DNA of 64,000 bases from Winogradskyella aurantia (GCF_002266855.1 NZ_NGJN01000006.1:124001-188000); one strand, 5' to 3'. Shown: positions 35,528-44,658, counted from the first letter of the stretch. A program made the numbers and translations. The notes: a model not told the origin generated them from the letters alone.

Positions 35528-37651
35528 TTAATCTATCAAAATCTCTAAAATCTTTATTGCTGCCTCGCTTATTTTAGTTCCAGGACCAAAAACAGCAACA
35601 GCTCCTGCATCAAATAAATATTGATAATCTTGTTTTGGAATAACGCCGCCTACGATAACCATGATATCTTCCCGTCCATATTTTTTTAATTCCTCGATAA
35701 CTTGCGGAACCAGCGTTTTATGTCCTGCTGCCAAGGACGAAACACCAAGAATGTGTACGTCATTTTCTACCGCTTGTTTAGCGGCTTCTGCCGGCGTTTG
35801 GAACAAGGGCCCAATATCTACATCAAAGCCAACATCTGCATAACCTGTGGCAACGACCTTAGCACCTCTGTCGTGACCGTCTTGCCCCATTTTTGCTATC
35901 ATTATTCTAGGTCTGCGACCATCTTGTTCAGCAAATTGGTCTGCCAAGGCTCTAGCTTTTTCGAAACTTTTATCGTCCTTTATTTCTTTACTATACACAC
36001 CTGAAAAAGATTTGATTTGTGCTTTATATCGTCCATATTCTACCTCTAGAGCATCACTGATTTCGCCCAATGTGCCACGTTTACGAGCCGCATCAATGGC
36101 TAAAGCTAGTAAATTTTCTTGTCCTGTCTTGGCTGCTTGGGTAAGTTTTGCCAATGCTTTGTCTACTGCATCAGTATTGCGTTCTGCTCTTAAGCGCTTT
36201 AATTGTTCAATCTGTTGATGGCGCACGGTTTGGTTGTCAACCTCTAAAATACTTAATGGATCTTCATGGTCTAGCCGATACTTGTTGACGCCCACTATTA
36301 TATCTTGACCTGAATCGATTCGGGCTTGCTTGCGGGCAGCAGCTTCTTCTATTCTAAGTTTAGGAATACCTGCCTCAATAGCTTTAGTCATGCCCCCTAA
36401 TTCTTCAACTTCCTCAATTAATCCCCATGCTTTATGAGCGATGTCATGAGTAAGTTTTTCTACGTAATAACTTCCGCCCCAAGGATCAACAGTTTTAGTT
36501 ATATGTGTTTCTTCTTGAAGATAAATTTGTGTATTTCTTGCGATTCTAGCAGAGAAATCCGTAGGTAGAGCAATGGCTTCATCCAAAGCGTTGGTGTGTA
36601 AACTCTGAGTTCCGCCAAATGCCGCTGCCGCTGCCTCAATACAAGTTCTTGCCACATTGTTAAATGGGTCTTGTTCCGTTAGACTCCAGCCCGATGTTTG
36701 GCTGTGTGTTCGCAGTGCTAAGGATTTAGGGTTTTTAGGATTGAATTGCTTGACTAATTTGGCCCAAAGTAATCTTGCTGCGCGCATTTTGGCAATCTCC
36801 ATGAAATGATTCATTCCAACGGCCCAGAAAAAAGACAAGCGCGGGGCAAAGGTATCGATATCCATTCCAGCTTCAAGGCCTTTTCTTATATATTCTAGTC
36901 CGTCTGCCAAGGTATAAGCCAATTCGATATCACAGGTAGCTCCAGCTTCTTGCATATGATAACCGGAAATACTGATGCTGTTAAACTTTGGCATGTTTTT
37001 GCTAGTAAATTCAAAGATATCCGAAATAATCTTCATGGATGGCGTAGGGGGGTAGATGTAAGTATTCCGAACCATAAACTCCTTTAGGATATCGTTTTGA
37101 ATGGTGCCAGCTAATTGTTCTGGCTTAACGCCTTGTTCTTCAGCTGCCACAATATAGAATGCCATAATGGGGAGTACTGCCCCGTTCATGGTCATTGAAA
37201 CTGACATTTTATCCAATGGAATTTGGTCAAAAAGCACTTTCATGTCTTCAACCGAATCAATGGCCACACCCGCCTTGCCAACATCGCCAACAACACGTTC
37301 ATGATCGGAGTCATAACCCCTATGGGTCGCCAGGTCAAAAGCAACTGAGAGGCCTTTTTGTCCTGCGGCTAAATTACGTCTGTAAAATGCATTACTTTCT
37401 TCCGCTGTTGAGAAACCGGCATACTGTCTTATGGTCCATGGCCGCCTTACGTACATTGTGGAGTATGGCCCTCTTAAATATGGTGCGATACCCGACACAA
37501 AATTGAGATGATCTAAATTGGATATATCTGCTTTTGAATATGTGGATTTAACATCTATATCTTCAGCAGTTTTAAATGAAGACCCATTGATTTTTTCCTG
37601 TGTGCCGAAAGCGTTTTGAAGACGGATATGTTGAAGTTTTTTTCTACTCAT
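35528..37651 (-). CDS. mutB: Methylmalonyl-CoA mutase, large (catalytic) subunit
   Basis: This adenosylcobalamin enzyme interconverts methylmalonyl-CoA and succinyl-CoA. The 707-residue protein has the barrel domain with [59 protein letters not shown] and GGSYYVE. The C-terminal B12 domain (about 570-705) carries the cobalt-ligand motif Asp-Gly-His-Asp-Arg-Gly and later [12 protein letters not shown] and VGGVIP, so it is catalytically complete. It lies 53 bases after the small subunit gene. The pair probably serves propionyl-CoA breakdown or, in reverse, propionate formation; no epimerase or carboxylase gene is in the window. Confidence 0.95.
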   Translation of the reverse strand: MSRKKLQHIRLQNAFGTQEKINGSSFKTAEDIDVKSTYSKADISNLDHLNFVSGIAPYLRGPYSTMYVRRPWTIRQYAGFSTAEESNAFYRRNLAAGQKGLSVAFDLATHRGYDSDHERVVGDVGKAGVAIDSVEDMKVLFDQIPLDKMSVSMTMNGAVLPIMAFYIVAAEEQGVKPEQLAGTIQNDILKEFMVRNTYIYPPTPSMKIISDIFEFTSKNMPKFNSISISGYHMQEAGATCDIELAYTLADGLEYIRKGLEAGMDIDTFAPRLSFFWAVGMNHFMEIAKMRAARLLWAKLVKQFNPKNPKSLALRTHSQTSGWSLTEQDPFNNVARTCIEAAAAAFGGTQSLHTNALDEAIALPTDFSARIARNTQIYLQEETHITKTVDPWGGSYYVEKLTHDIAHKAWGLIEEVEELGGMTKAIEAGIPKLRIEEAAARKQARIDSGQDIIVGVNKYRLDHEDPLSILEVDNQTVRHQQIEQLKRLRAERNTDAVDKALAKLTQAAKTGQENLLALAIDAARKRGTLGEISDALEVEYGRYKAQIKSFSGVYSKEIKDDKSFEKARALADQFAEQDGRRPRIMIAKMGQDGHDRGAKVVATGYADVGFDVDIGPLFQTPAEAAKQAVENDVHILGVSSLAAGHKTLVPQVIEELKKYGREDIMVIVGGVIPKQDYQYLFDAGAVAVFGPGTKISEAAIKILEILID

Positions 37652-37704
37652 GTTTCTCTTGTTTTTGAATAAAAACTAACTATAGATTTTAACTATACTT
37701 AGTT

Positions 37705-39081
37705 TTATTCATCATTTAACCTGCTTATTTCCAATTTTTCAGATAATCTTTTTTCAATAATAGGTTCAATTAAGGTTTTTCGTTTATCCACTTTTAAAAA
37801 GGGAGATATGTCTAGTTCATTTTTCATTTTATCATCAGTGTTAGGATGCTTATTAGACCCTAATAGCACCAATTTTCCGTTGTCAAAATCGTCTTGTTCT
37901 TTTGAGGCGCTTTCCTTAATTTTTCGCTGAATGGTACCTTCTTTCAATTGACTTAAAAACCCTCCGTTGGCTTCAATATCCTTAAACAAATCGAGTGCCT
38001 TTTCTGCTAATTGGCTCGTTATTTTTTCAATATAATAAGCGCCATCTGCAGGATTATTAACCTTATCAAAATAGCTTTCGTGCTTTAAAATAAGTAATTG
38101 ATTACGTGCTATGCGACTGCCAAATTCATTGTCTTTATGATAAAGTGCATCATAAGCCAAATTCGACACAATGTCCGAACCTCCTATAATGGCGCTCATA
38201 CATTCTGTTGTTGTTCTTAGCATATTAACGTTGTAATCGTAAATGGTTTTGTTGCGTTTGCTCGGCGTACTTAGTATTCTACAATTTGAATTGACCTTGT
38301 ATTCTAAGGCTAGGGCAGCCCAGAGTTTTCTCAAGGCTCGGAGTTTTGCAATTTCAAAAAAGTAATTTGACCCAACTGCCATTAGGAAGGTCACTTGTAA
38401 ATCTTTATTGTCGTCTTTAATAAGGGTTTCTTCAAAGTGGTTTAAGTATTCATGGATATGGGCCATGGCGTAAGCCAACTGTTGGACATTATTTGCTCCT
38501 GAATTATGATATAGCCTTGTATCGATGCTTATGTGGCCAGTGGCTCTCAAGATTTTTTCAAAGTTGCTATGATCTTCTTTTAAACTTGAATACCAATTAC
38601 CCGTTTTAGCTATATGGCCAATTATATCTACGTTAAAATTAATGTTGTCATTTGCCGATATTTTGGAGAGTGCTTCAATCTGTTCAACTAGTGAACTGGT
38701 TAAATGTTCTATGTTGATATCAACCGATATATTTTTTAAATTAAGTCCTGTTATTAGTTCCTTAAGTGTAACTTCGTTTTCAACGATGAACAAAATGCTC
38801 TCGGCGCCTGTTTTTATAACCTCATGCGCCTTGGTATTGGCCTCTTTCGTATTTTTAACGACTATGGTTTGGCAGACTTTCCAATCGGTAATATTTGTGT
38901 TGGATATTAGCGGTAACGCTTCAAACTGATCCGCATGATAAAATGGTTTTACGTCAATGTCGTCATATGTTTTCCAAATTAAGGTGTCATTGTAGTCGGC
39001 ACCCTTTAAATCAACCTGTATTTTCTGTTTCCAGGCTTTTGAAGAGACTTCTTCAAATTGATTAAATAAAGATTTAGTCAT
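37705..39081 (-). CDS. mutA: Methylmalonyl-CoA mutase, small (non-catalytic) subunit
   Basis: This is the partner of the gene that follows. The 458-residue protein from MTKSLFNQFEEVS aligns with the barrel of the large subunit (LAYAMAHIHEYLNHFE, FFEIAKLRALRKLWA, RTTTECMSAIIGGSDIVSN, DGAYYIEKIT). It lacks the Asp-x-His-x-x-Gly cobalamin ligand and ends soon after the barrel, so it is shorter than the 600-plus-residue beta subunits of actinobacteria and has lost most of the B12-like domain. I chose ATG 39081, not 39099, because the protein N-terminus then matches the family; the start still overlaps the FtsB-like stop by 8 bases. Confidence 0.88.
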   Translation of the reverse strand: MTKSLFNQFEEVSSKAWKQKIQVDLKGADYNDTLIWKTYDDIDVKPFYHADQFEALPLISNTNITDWKVCQTIVVKNTKEANTKAHEVIKTGAESILFIVENEVTLKELITGLNLKNISVDINIEHLTSSLVEQIEALSKISANDNINFNVDIIGHIAKTGNWYSSLKEDHSNFEKILRATGHISIDTRLYHNSGANNVQQLAYAMAHIHEYLNHFEETLIKDDNKDLQVTFLMAVGSNYFFEIAKLRALRKLWAALALEYKVNSNCRILSTPSKRNKTIYDYNVNMLRTTTECMSAIIGGSDIVSNLAYDALYHKDNEFGSRIARNQLLILKHESYFDKVNNPADGAYYIEKITSQLAEKALDLFKDIEANGGFLSQLKEGTIQRKIKESASKEQDDFDNGKLVLLGSNKHPNTDDKMKNELDISPFLKVDKRKTLIEPIIEKRLSEKLEISRLNDE

Positions 39082-39400
39082 CTTGTTTTTGTTTAGCAAT
39101 ACTGTCTTCGTATTCTATAATAAATATATCCTCGTTAGGCTTTTTCATGTAGTAGGTTTCTCGCGCAATCCGCTCTACACCTTCTTCCGTGCTCAATTCC
39201 TTTATGGCTTTATTATCCTTAGCCATTTCCTTTTTATAATGTTCTTTTTGGTATTCCAATTCTTTAATCTCTGAGTTTAATTCGTGATGGAAGAGTAATG
39301 AATGTGCATCAAAAAACAACATCCAAATCGCAAATCCCAGCAGGATAATGACGTATACGTTCTTGAAGGGTTTAAGGTATTTTGAATTAAATTTTGTCAT
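39074..39400 (-). CDS. FtsB/DivIC-like septum formation initiator protein
   Basis: The 108-residue protein has a short cytoplasmic N-terminus, one membrane helix (about 14-31, VYVIILLGFAIWMLFF) and a periplasmic coiled coil (about 38-75, rich in Glu/Lys heptads). It ends with GVERIARETYYMKKPNEDIFIIEY, the conserved DivIC/FtsB tail. Such proteins link FtsQ and FtsL in the divisome. It overlaps the uridine kinase stop by four bases upstream and the mutA start by 8 bases downstream, so it is embedded in a metabolic transcript. Confidence 0.87.
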   Translation of the reverse strand: MTKFNSKYLKPFKNVYVIILLGFAIWMLFFDAHSLLFHHELNSEIKELEYQKEHYKKEMAKDNKAIKELSTEEGVERIARETYYMKKPNEDIFIIEYEDSIAKQKQDD

Positions 39401-40005
39401 TGCAGTCGTTCGTTGATTATGGTTTTTACAATATCAACAGCAACGGTGTTGTATTTATTGTTAGGTATAATGAGATCTGCATATTCCTTCATGGGCTCAA
39501 TGAATTGTTGATGCATTGGTTTTAAGGTGGTTTGATAGCGGCTTAGGACCTCATCGATATCGCGCCCTCGTTCATTAATATCTCGCTTAATACGACGGAT
39601 AAGCCGTTCGTCTGAGTCCGCGTGGACAAATATCTTAATGTCAAATAATTCTCTGATGTCTGGATGAGATAGAATCAAGATGCCCTCAACAATCATGACC
39701 TTTCTCGGATGTGTTTTTATGGTATCTCCTGTACGGTTGTGTTTTACAAAAGAATACACAGGCTGTTCAATTGATAAACCTCTTTTTAGATACTCAAGAT
39801 GCTCTTTAAGCAAATCAAAATCTATAGATCTGGGATGGTCGAAATTAATTTTTATACGCTCATCATAGCTTAAGTGTGATGTGTCTTTGTAATAAGAGTC
39901 TTGCGAAATCACCCCGACGTCACTTTCTGAAAGTTCCTTAAGAATGGTATTTACAACCGTCGTCTTTCCGCATCCAGTACCCCCTGCAATGCCTAATATG
40001 AGCAT
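39397..40005 (-). CDS. udk: Uridine kinase
   Basis: Udk phosphorylates uridine and cytidine for pyrimidine salvage. The 202-residue P-loop kinase has GIAGGTGCGKTT at residues 5-16, SQDSYYKDTSHLSYDER, the NFDHPRSIDFDLL nucleoside-binding region, a YSFVKHNRTG loop, VEGILIL and the RRIKRDINERGRDIDEVL lid. Length and motifs are standard. The stop overlaps the FtsB-like start by four bases. It heads the minus-strand run udk, FtsB-like, mutA, mutB and the dienoyl-CoA-reductase-like gene. Confidence 0.94.
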   Translation of the reverse strand: MLILGIAGGTGCGKTTVVNTILKELSESDVGVISQDSYYKDTSHLSYDERIKINFDHPRSIDFDLLKEHLEYLKRGLSIEQPVYSFVKHNRTGDTIKTHPRKVMIVEGILILSHPDIRELFDIKIFVHADSDERLIRRIKRDINERGRDIDEVLSRYQTTLKPMHQQFIEPMKEYADLIIPNNKYNTVAVDIVKTIINERLQ

Positions 40006-40056
40006 ATGTATGACTAGTTTTAGAAGTAATTTATAAATGTAAAAGATACTACTATA

Positions 40057-40500
40057 TTACTTATCAATTTTTGAAACTATTTCTGGTGTTACCCAATTGT
40101 CAATCTTATTCCCCCAAGCATTATTAATATAATTCATAACATCAGCGACTTCTTCATCTATTAAACCTAATGGTGCCATGACACTGTTGTAAACGACTCC
40201 ATTAACTATTATTTCTCCGCTCATACCATATTTAATAGCTTTTATGCTCTGGGTCTGATTGTTTTTCAAGAAATCTGAATTTGCCAAAGGGGGAAATACT
40301 TTTTCAGCGCCTTTGCCGTCTGCCATGTGGCAGGTGATACATAAATCATTGTAAACCAATTTTCCTCTTTCAATACTAGATTGATTAACGTTTGTTTTAG
40401 TACCATAAAAATCGTTTTTCTCTTTTTCTGATTTACATGACAAAAATAGTAATGCCAGCATCAATAAATTTATGACTTTTATCATTTTGAATCGTTTCAT
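40057..40500 (-). CDS. c-type cytochrome lipoprotein
   Basis: The 147-residue protein has a lipoprotein signal with cysteine in LFLSC (residue 22) and one class I cytochrome c domain. The heme site is Cys54-Ile-Thr-Cys57-His58 and a likely distal Met lies in NSVMAPLG, with the closing helix VADVMNYINNAWGN. It should be anchored in the envelope facing the periplasm and carry electrons. It starts 10 bases after the PQQ-type sugar dehydrogenase gene stops, so it is the probable electron acceptor of that enzyme. Confidence 0.88.
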   Translation of the reverse strand: MKRFKMIKVINLLMLALLFLSCKSEKEKNDFYGTKTNVNQSSIERGKLVYNDLCITCHMADGKGAEKVFPPLANSDFLKNNQTQSIKAIKYGMSGEIIVNGVVYNSVMAPLGLIDEEVADVMNYINNAWGNKIDNWVTPEIVSKIDK

Positions 40501-40510
40501 TTTGTAAGTT

Positions 40511-41611
40511 CTACTTTCTCAATAATTTAACTATACCCAAATTTTCAACACCGACATAAATGTAGCCATCTGGACCTTGTTCTACGGATCTTACGCGACC
40601 TATGCCGTCTAACAATCGCTCTTGTTTCACAACCTTATTGTTTTTTATAGTGCACATGTTCAGGTATTCAAATTTCAATGAGCCTACAAGTAGATTTTCA
40701 TCCCAATCTCCGTATTTTTCACTGTTTATAAATGCCATACCACTTGGTGCTATTGATGGCACCCAATAGTAAAGCGGTTGCATCATACCTTCTTTTTCAG
40801 TTAACTCCGTGAATTTAGTACCACTGTAGTTAACTCCATAACTAATAACTGGCCAACCATAATTTTTTCCTTTTTCTACGATGTTTAATTCGTCACCACC
40901 TTTTGGTCCGTGTTCATGAGTCCAAATTTTACCCGTCTTTGGATGGCGTACCATGCCTTGAGGATTTCTATGTCCAAAGGAGTATATGGCTGTTTTGGCT
41001 TCAACAATACCAACGAAAGGATTGTCATTCGGTATCGATCCGTCTGGGTTAACTCTGTAGACCTTTCCACCGTCTTTCGTTAAATCCTGAGGGTTTACAT
41101 CCCTAAGACCTCGGTCTCCAATGGTAAAATATAGAAAACCCTCATCATCAAAAGCCAATCTTGAGCCCCAGTGCTGACCTTTTCTGGTATTTGGTACAGC
41201 TTTATATAGAAGTTCAAAATCAACAAGCGCCTTGTTATTAAGTCTTGCTCGTCCTATGGTTGTGTTTCCTCCCTCTTCTCTATTATTTGTTGATGAATAA
41301 GACATATAAATCCATCCATTTTCCTCATAATTGGGGTCTAAGATAATATCCATAAACCCACCCTGACCTCTAAGGTAAACCTCTGGTGCTCCTGAAATAA
41401 GTGACTTGATACTATCTTTAAAATGGATGAGCTCGCCAGTCTTTTCTGTTATTAAGAGCCCACCATCTGGTAAAAAAGTAAATCCCCATGGAATGGATAA
41501 GTCAGGCACAAAAACTTCGTATGTATTTTCCGTATTGACGGGGTTTTTATCTTGCGAGCATGCATAAAAGCAACTTAAGATTGTAAAGAACAAGAATAGC
41601 TTTGATTTCAT
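40511..41611 (-). CDS. PQQ-dependent sugar dehydrogenase (soluble GDH/Asd family), lipoprotein
   Basis: The 366-residue protein has a lipoprotein signal with cysteine near residue 18 (CFYAC-SQ). The six-bladed propeller of the GSDH/aldose-sugar-dehydrogenase family follows: LSIPWGFTFLPDGGLLITEKTG, the RGQGGFMDIILDP blade, HWGSRLAFDDEGFLYFTIGDRG, YSFGHRNPQGM, WTHEHGPKGGDELNIVEKGKNYGWP and IAPSGMAFI. The Arg/His/Trp residues that hold PQQ and the catalytic His are all visible. It probably oxidises aldose sugars in the periplasm and passes electrons to the cytochrome c encoded next. No PQQ synthesis genes are seen here, so PQQ may be imported. Confidence 0.88.
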   Translation of the reverse strand: MKSKLFLFFTILSCFYACSQDKNPVNTENTYEVFVPDLSIPWGFTFLPDGGLLITEKTGELIHFKDSIKSLISGAPEVYLRGQGGFMDIILDPNYEENGWIYMSYSSTNNREEGGNTTIGRARLNNKALVDFELLYKAVPNTRKGQHWGSRLAFDDEGFLYFTIGDRGLRDVNPQDLTKDGGKVYRVNPDGSIPNDNPFVGIVEAKTAIYSFGHRNPQGMVRHPKTGKIWTHEHGPKGGDELNIVEKGKNYGWPVISYGVNYSGTKFTELTEKEGMMQPLYYWVPSIAPSGMAFINSEKYGDWDENLLVGSLKFEYLNMCTIKNNKVVKQERLLDGIGRVRSVEQGPDGYIYVGVENLGIVKLLRK

Positions 41612-41657
41612 GACAAGTTTGAGAAAAGTTTAATACTCGAAAGTAAGAAAAATGTAG

Positions 41658-41687
41658 TTGGAATATAAAGAATTAACTATATATTTG
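41658..41687 (+). promoter_or_regulatory. Bacteroidota-type promoter for tRNA-Pro
   Basis: TTG at 41658-41660 and TATATTTG at 41680-41687 are 19 bases apart, a full match to the TTG-N19-TAnnTTTG form. The predicted start near 41694 is about 19 bases before the tRNA. Confidence 0.75.
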
Positions 41688-41712
41688 CAATCCAAAATTG
41701 ATAACCAATTTT

Positions 41713-41787
41713 CGGGGTGTAGCGTAGCCCGGTTATCGCGCCGCGTTTGGGACGCGGAGGTCGCAGGTTCGAATCCTGCCACCCCGA
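41713..41787 (+). tRNA. tRNA-Pro (anticodon TGG)
   Basis: CGGGGTG (41713-41719) pairs with CACCCCG (41780-41786) as the 7-bp acceptor stem, followed by discriminator A at 41787. The anticodon stem CCGCG/CGCGG holds loop TTTGGGA with anticodon TGG at 41748-41750. The T arm is GCAGG-TTCGAATC-CTGC. The 3' CCA is not encoded (the next bases are CAA), as is usual in Bacteroidota. A clean promoter lies upstream and a terminator downstream, so it is a single-gene unit. Confidence 0.95.
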
Positions 41788-41792
41788 CAAAT

Positions 41793-41818
41793 AAAGCTCT
41801 GCTAATGCAGAGCTTTTT
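41793..41818 (+). terminator. Terminator of tRNA-Pro
   Basis: AAAGCTCTGC (41793-41802) and GCAGAGCTTT (41807-41816) form a perfect 10-bp stem with a TAAT loop and a T tail, 5 bases after the tRNA. Confidence 0.9.
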
Positions 41819-41948
41819 GACTACGGGATATTTTTGGTTTTAGATATAAGTTATTTTTTGCTTAATTGATATCTTCTTTTGCTATTGATATCTAGGAAAA
41901 TAAACTGTAAAATTCACAAAAGATATGTCGTCGTCCAATGAGCTAATA

Positions 41949-42000
41949 AAAATCAATTTGAACGATTATTTTGACGGTCAAGAGGATAATTAATTTACTT
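41949..42000 (+). repeat. Upstream repeat, copy 1 (before first glycosyltransferase)
   Basis: About 52 bases before the first glycosyltransferase gene closely resemble 43011-43064 before the second. Shared blocks include ATTATTTTG and ATTAATTTACTT. TTG (41971-41973) followed after 22 bases by TACTTTTC (41996-42003, one mismatch to TAnnTTTG) suggests the repeat contains the promoter. Confidence 0.6.
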
Positions 42001-42024
42001 TTCGGCTTTATATAAAATACAGCA

Positions 42025-42810
42025 ATGCTTACCTTTATTATTCCGGTTAAAAGTCAACAGGTTTCTTCAGATTGGCCAAAATTCTGCCAATTATTTGAAA
42101 GAACATTGGGCTCGGTTTTCAATCAAACTGATAAGAATTATAAGGTAGTGGCTGTATGCCATGAAATTCCTGAGATAAGGTTTAAACATGAAAACCTCTT
42201 TTTCGTGCAAGCGGATTTTGAACCACCTATTCCTAGGGATTCAGAAAGTCAAGAAAGTCTCAATAAGCGTAGGGAACTAGATAAGGGGAAAAAGATAGAA
42301 TTAGGTGTTGAATATGCCCAACGTCAATTCAATACAGACTACGTAATGACGGTTGATTCTGATGATTACATTAGTAAAGGTATTTCCGCTTATGTTAATG
42401 AAAATAATGGAAATCTTCCAGGGTGGTACATTAAAAACGGATACATACATTTTGAAGGAAAGAATTTTTTATTCAAAACTTACAAATTCAGCTACCTTTG
42501 CGGCAGTTCAGTTATTGTAAAACCAGAACTTATTAAGTATTTCATTGGTGTAGATTCTAAATTATATTTTGATCATAGATTGAAGGTGTTAGGCCAAAAT
42601 ATTTCATTGTCTGAACTACCTTTTTCAGGTGGAATCTACAGTATGGCGAATGGTGAGAATCATCTTATGTCTCTCACAAATATCAAGAAATTTAATAATC
42701 ATAACGGTTGGATGTCCTCAGAAGGTCTGCGTAGAATTTATAATAAATTCAGGAATTATAGCTTCCGGTTTATTACACCTTCAATAAGAGACGAGTTCAA
42801 TTTTTATTAG
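42025..42810 (+). CDS. GT-A type glycosyltransferase, tandem copy 1
   Basis: The 261-residue cytoplasmic protein opens with FIIPVKS and an ERTLGSVFNQTDKNYKVVAVCHE segment, the nucleotide-binding beta-alpha unit of GT2-like transferases. The metal-binding acidic motif is Asp111-Ser-Asp113-Asp114 in VMTVDSDDYIS. The C-terminal half (GWYIKNGYIHF, SYLCGSSVIVKPEL, LYFDHRLK, LPFSGGIY, NGENHLMS) is not a pattern I can tie to a named subfamily. A second copy at 43077 matches along its whole length at well over half of positions. Donor and acceptor are unknown. It stands alone beside tRNA-Pro and not in a polysaccharide locus. Confidence 0.8.
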   Translation: MLTFIIPVKSQQVSSDWPKFCQLFERTLGSVFNQTDKNYKVVAVCHEIPEIRFKHENLFFVQADFEPPIPRDSESQESLNKRRELDKGKKIELGVEYAQRQFNTDYVMTVDSDDYISKGISAYVNENNGNLPGWYIKNGYIHFEGKNFLFKTYKFSYLCGSSVIVKPELIKYFIGVDSKLYFDHRLKVLGQNISLSELPFSGGIYSMANGENHLMSLTNIKKFNNHNGWMSSEGLRRIYNKFRNYSFRFITPSIRDEFNFY

Positions 42811-43010
42811 TTTCGCTGGGTATAAATAGTGAATCTTCCCAATGTTATTGCATAAAGAAGACAAGAAGATTTAATAGCCTCTGGCCATTTTATAGGCTGT
42901 TTTACGGATATCAGCTAATGGTAATTTATTACTATGTATTTAACCTCAAAAGGTTCTTCACAATTGTCATAATATAACTAGAGAACCCTCAAGTTTAACC
43001 AATTATCCAG

Positions 43011-43064
43011 AAAAAATTAATTTTGATTATTATTTTGGTAGTTTACAGAATTATTAATTTACTT
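43011..43064 (+). repeat. Upstream repeat, copy 2 (before second glycosyltransferase)
   Basis: This block matches 41949-42000 with a few substitutions and single-base gaps. It shows that the duplicated unit included upstream, probably promoter, DNA as well as the coding region. Confidence 0.6.
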
Positions 43065-43076
43065 ACGTAAAATACC

Positions 43077-43871
43077 ATGATTGTCTTCATAGTTCCGGTA
43101 AAAAGCAAACAGGTGTCCTTGGATTGGCCCAAGTTTTGTAAATTATTTGAAAGGACCTTAAAATCTATATGTAATCAAACAGATAAAAATTTTAAGGTGG
43201 TCGTAGTGTGTCATGAGATACCTGAAATACAATTTACTCATAAAAATATTCATTTCATTAAAGCTGACTTTGAACCACCCACATTAAACAAATCAAATCC
43301 TGAGGGTTTTCTCTTAAAGCGTAGACTTGACAAAGGCAACAAGTTAAAATTAGGAGTTGCCTTCGCTCAGCAGGAATTTAAGCCAAGCTATGTAATGACT
43401 GTAGATTCTGATGATTTTATTAGTAACCGAATAGCAGCTTATGTCAATAGTTATGACGAAGATGTTTCTGGTTGGTACATAAAAAACGGCTATTTACACT
43501 TTAATTGGAAGAAATTTTTAGTTGTTACCCACAAGTTTAGTTATTTGTGTGGTAGTTCTATTATTATAAAACCAGAGTTGATTTCATATTTTTTTGATGA
43601 AAATAAGATAACCCTTTATTTTGACCACCGTCTTAAAGTTTTGAATTCAGGACATGTGCTCGCTGAGCTCCCTTTTCCAGGTGGGATTTATCATATTGCC
43701 AATGGAGAGAACCTCTTCATGTCCTTCCAAAATGTAAAAACCCTTAACAATCATGGTAATTGGTTATCCTTACAGAGTTTAAGAAGAATCTATTCTAAAA
43801 TTAGAAATTATAGCTTTCGATTAATTACACCCAAATTGCGAAAGGAATTCAGCTTTTATAATTCTAATTAG
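43077..43871 (+). CDS. GT-A type glycosyltransferase, tandem copy 2
   Basis: This 264-residue paralog of the preceding gene has the same FIVPVKS start, ERTLKSICNQTDKNFKVVVVCHE, the acidic motif Asp110-Ser-Asp112-Asp113 in VMTVDSDDFIS, and the shared C-terminal SYLCGSSIIIKPEL, LYFDHRLK, LPFPGGIY and NGENLFMS segments. Differences cluster between residues 68-90 and 120-150, where acceptor-binding loops would lie, so the copies may have diverged in specificity while the catalytic site stayed intact. The spacer from 42811 to about 43010 has no similarity to other parts of the locus that I can see and no ORF of note. Confidence 0.8.
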   Translation: MIVFIVPVKSKQVSLDWPKFCKLFERTLKSICNQTDKNFKVVVVCHEIPEIQFTHKNIHFIKADFEPPTLNKSNPEGFLLKRRLDKGNKLKLGVAFAQQEFKPSYVMTVDSDDFISNRIAAYVNSYDEDVSGWYIKNGYLHFNWKKFLVVTHKFSYLCGSSIIIKPELISYFFDENKITLYFDHRLKVLNSGHVLAELPFPGGIYHIANGENLFMSFQNVKTLNNHGNWLSLQSLRRIYSKIRNYSFRLITPKLRKEFSFYNSN

Positions 43872-44071
43872 ACCTTGTCCTACTTTATTTGGTTGTGATA
43901 TCTATTTGGCTCTCGGTTTAAAACATCTTAATATTTTAAACTTACATTCAAGACTAATTTATTTCCTGAACCATATGGTTTTTAACAGTTTAACACGAGC
44001 ATTGTTAAGCCCTAAAATAATTGACGTATTTGAGTATCATCATAATTATTGACGGTGCTGATGTCGTAGCT

Positions 44072-44551
44072 TTATTCCACCCGTTTATAATTTTCGGAAT
44101 AAATCCGATTTCCTTCCTCGTCTAATTCAATTTGTTCAAAATGATTGCTAGATAGAGATAACTCAAATATGAATTCTTTTTTGGCTTCAATAACTTCATT
44201 CATAACCGAAGACCCAAAATCTAATTTTTCAGTGAGCCGCTCTCCGTCAAAATTATAACTACCGTACCCAAACCATTCTGACGAGTCTGCAGGTTTATGC
44301 TTGCACCACATCACTTTATTGTCAGTATACATTTTAATTTGCCTAAAATCTGGGTTCATCTCAAAAGAATCCACTACTACATTGTCTTTATAGTTGTAAA
44401 ATCCTGTGAGTTCCCAAGTGCCTTCCAATTTATCTGCCGTCTCCGAGTTTTGGTCTACCTCCATATTGGATGGACTAGCGTTCTTTTTGTTGTCATTACA
44501 AGCCAATAGGCTTAACAACAATAGTCCCATGATAATTGATTTGATTTTCAT
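44072..44551 (-). CDS. Lipocalin-like lipoprotein of unknown function
   Basis: The 159-residue protein from MKIKSIIMGLLLLSLLAC has a clear lipobox with Cys at residue 18. I chose this ATG over the one nine codons upstream because the signal peptide then has a normal length. After a polar linker, LEGTWELTGFYNYKD opens a beta-rich domain of lipocalin-like type (NFDGERLTEKLDF, FELSLSSNHFEQIEL). The opening resembles that of the lipoprotein at 17840-18259. It lies alone between the glycosyltransferases and trxB. Ligand and role are unknown. Confidence 0.65.
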   Translation of the reverse strand: MKIKSIIMGLLLLSLLACNDNKKNASPSNMEVDQNSETADKLEGTWELTGFYNYKDNVVVDSFEMNPDFRQIKMYTDNKVMWCKHKPADSSEWFGYGSYNFDGERLTEKLDFGSSVMNEVIEAKKEFIFELSLSSNHFEQIELDEEGNRIYSENYKRVE

Positions 44552-44658
44552 GACGTCTTGGTTTTTTAAGATTAACACCCTTTAAATTACAAAATTCTCT
44601 TTAGTTTCTGGAGCCATCGAGATTATTTCTTGTTGAAGAAACGGTGTTGATAACTTCA

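Noticed and set aside
41713..42810. tRNA-Pro as an attachment site for an integrated element
   Set aside because: No integrase, and I found no second copy of the tRNA 3' end within the window; the locus is better described as a local duplication.
42811..43010. Possible third glycosyltransferase remnant or small gene between the tandem copies
   Set aside because: No frame resembles the paralogs and no ORF of note occurs; a weak AGCCT/AGGCT hairpin with a 14-base loop is not convincing as a terminator.
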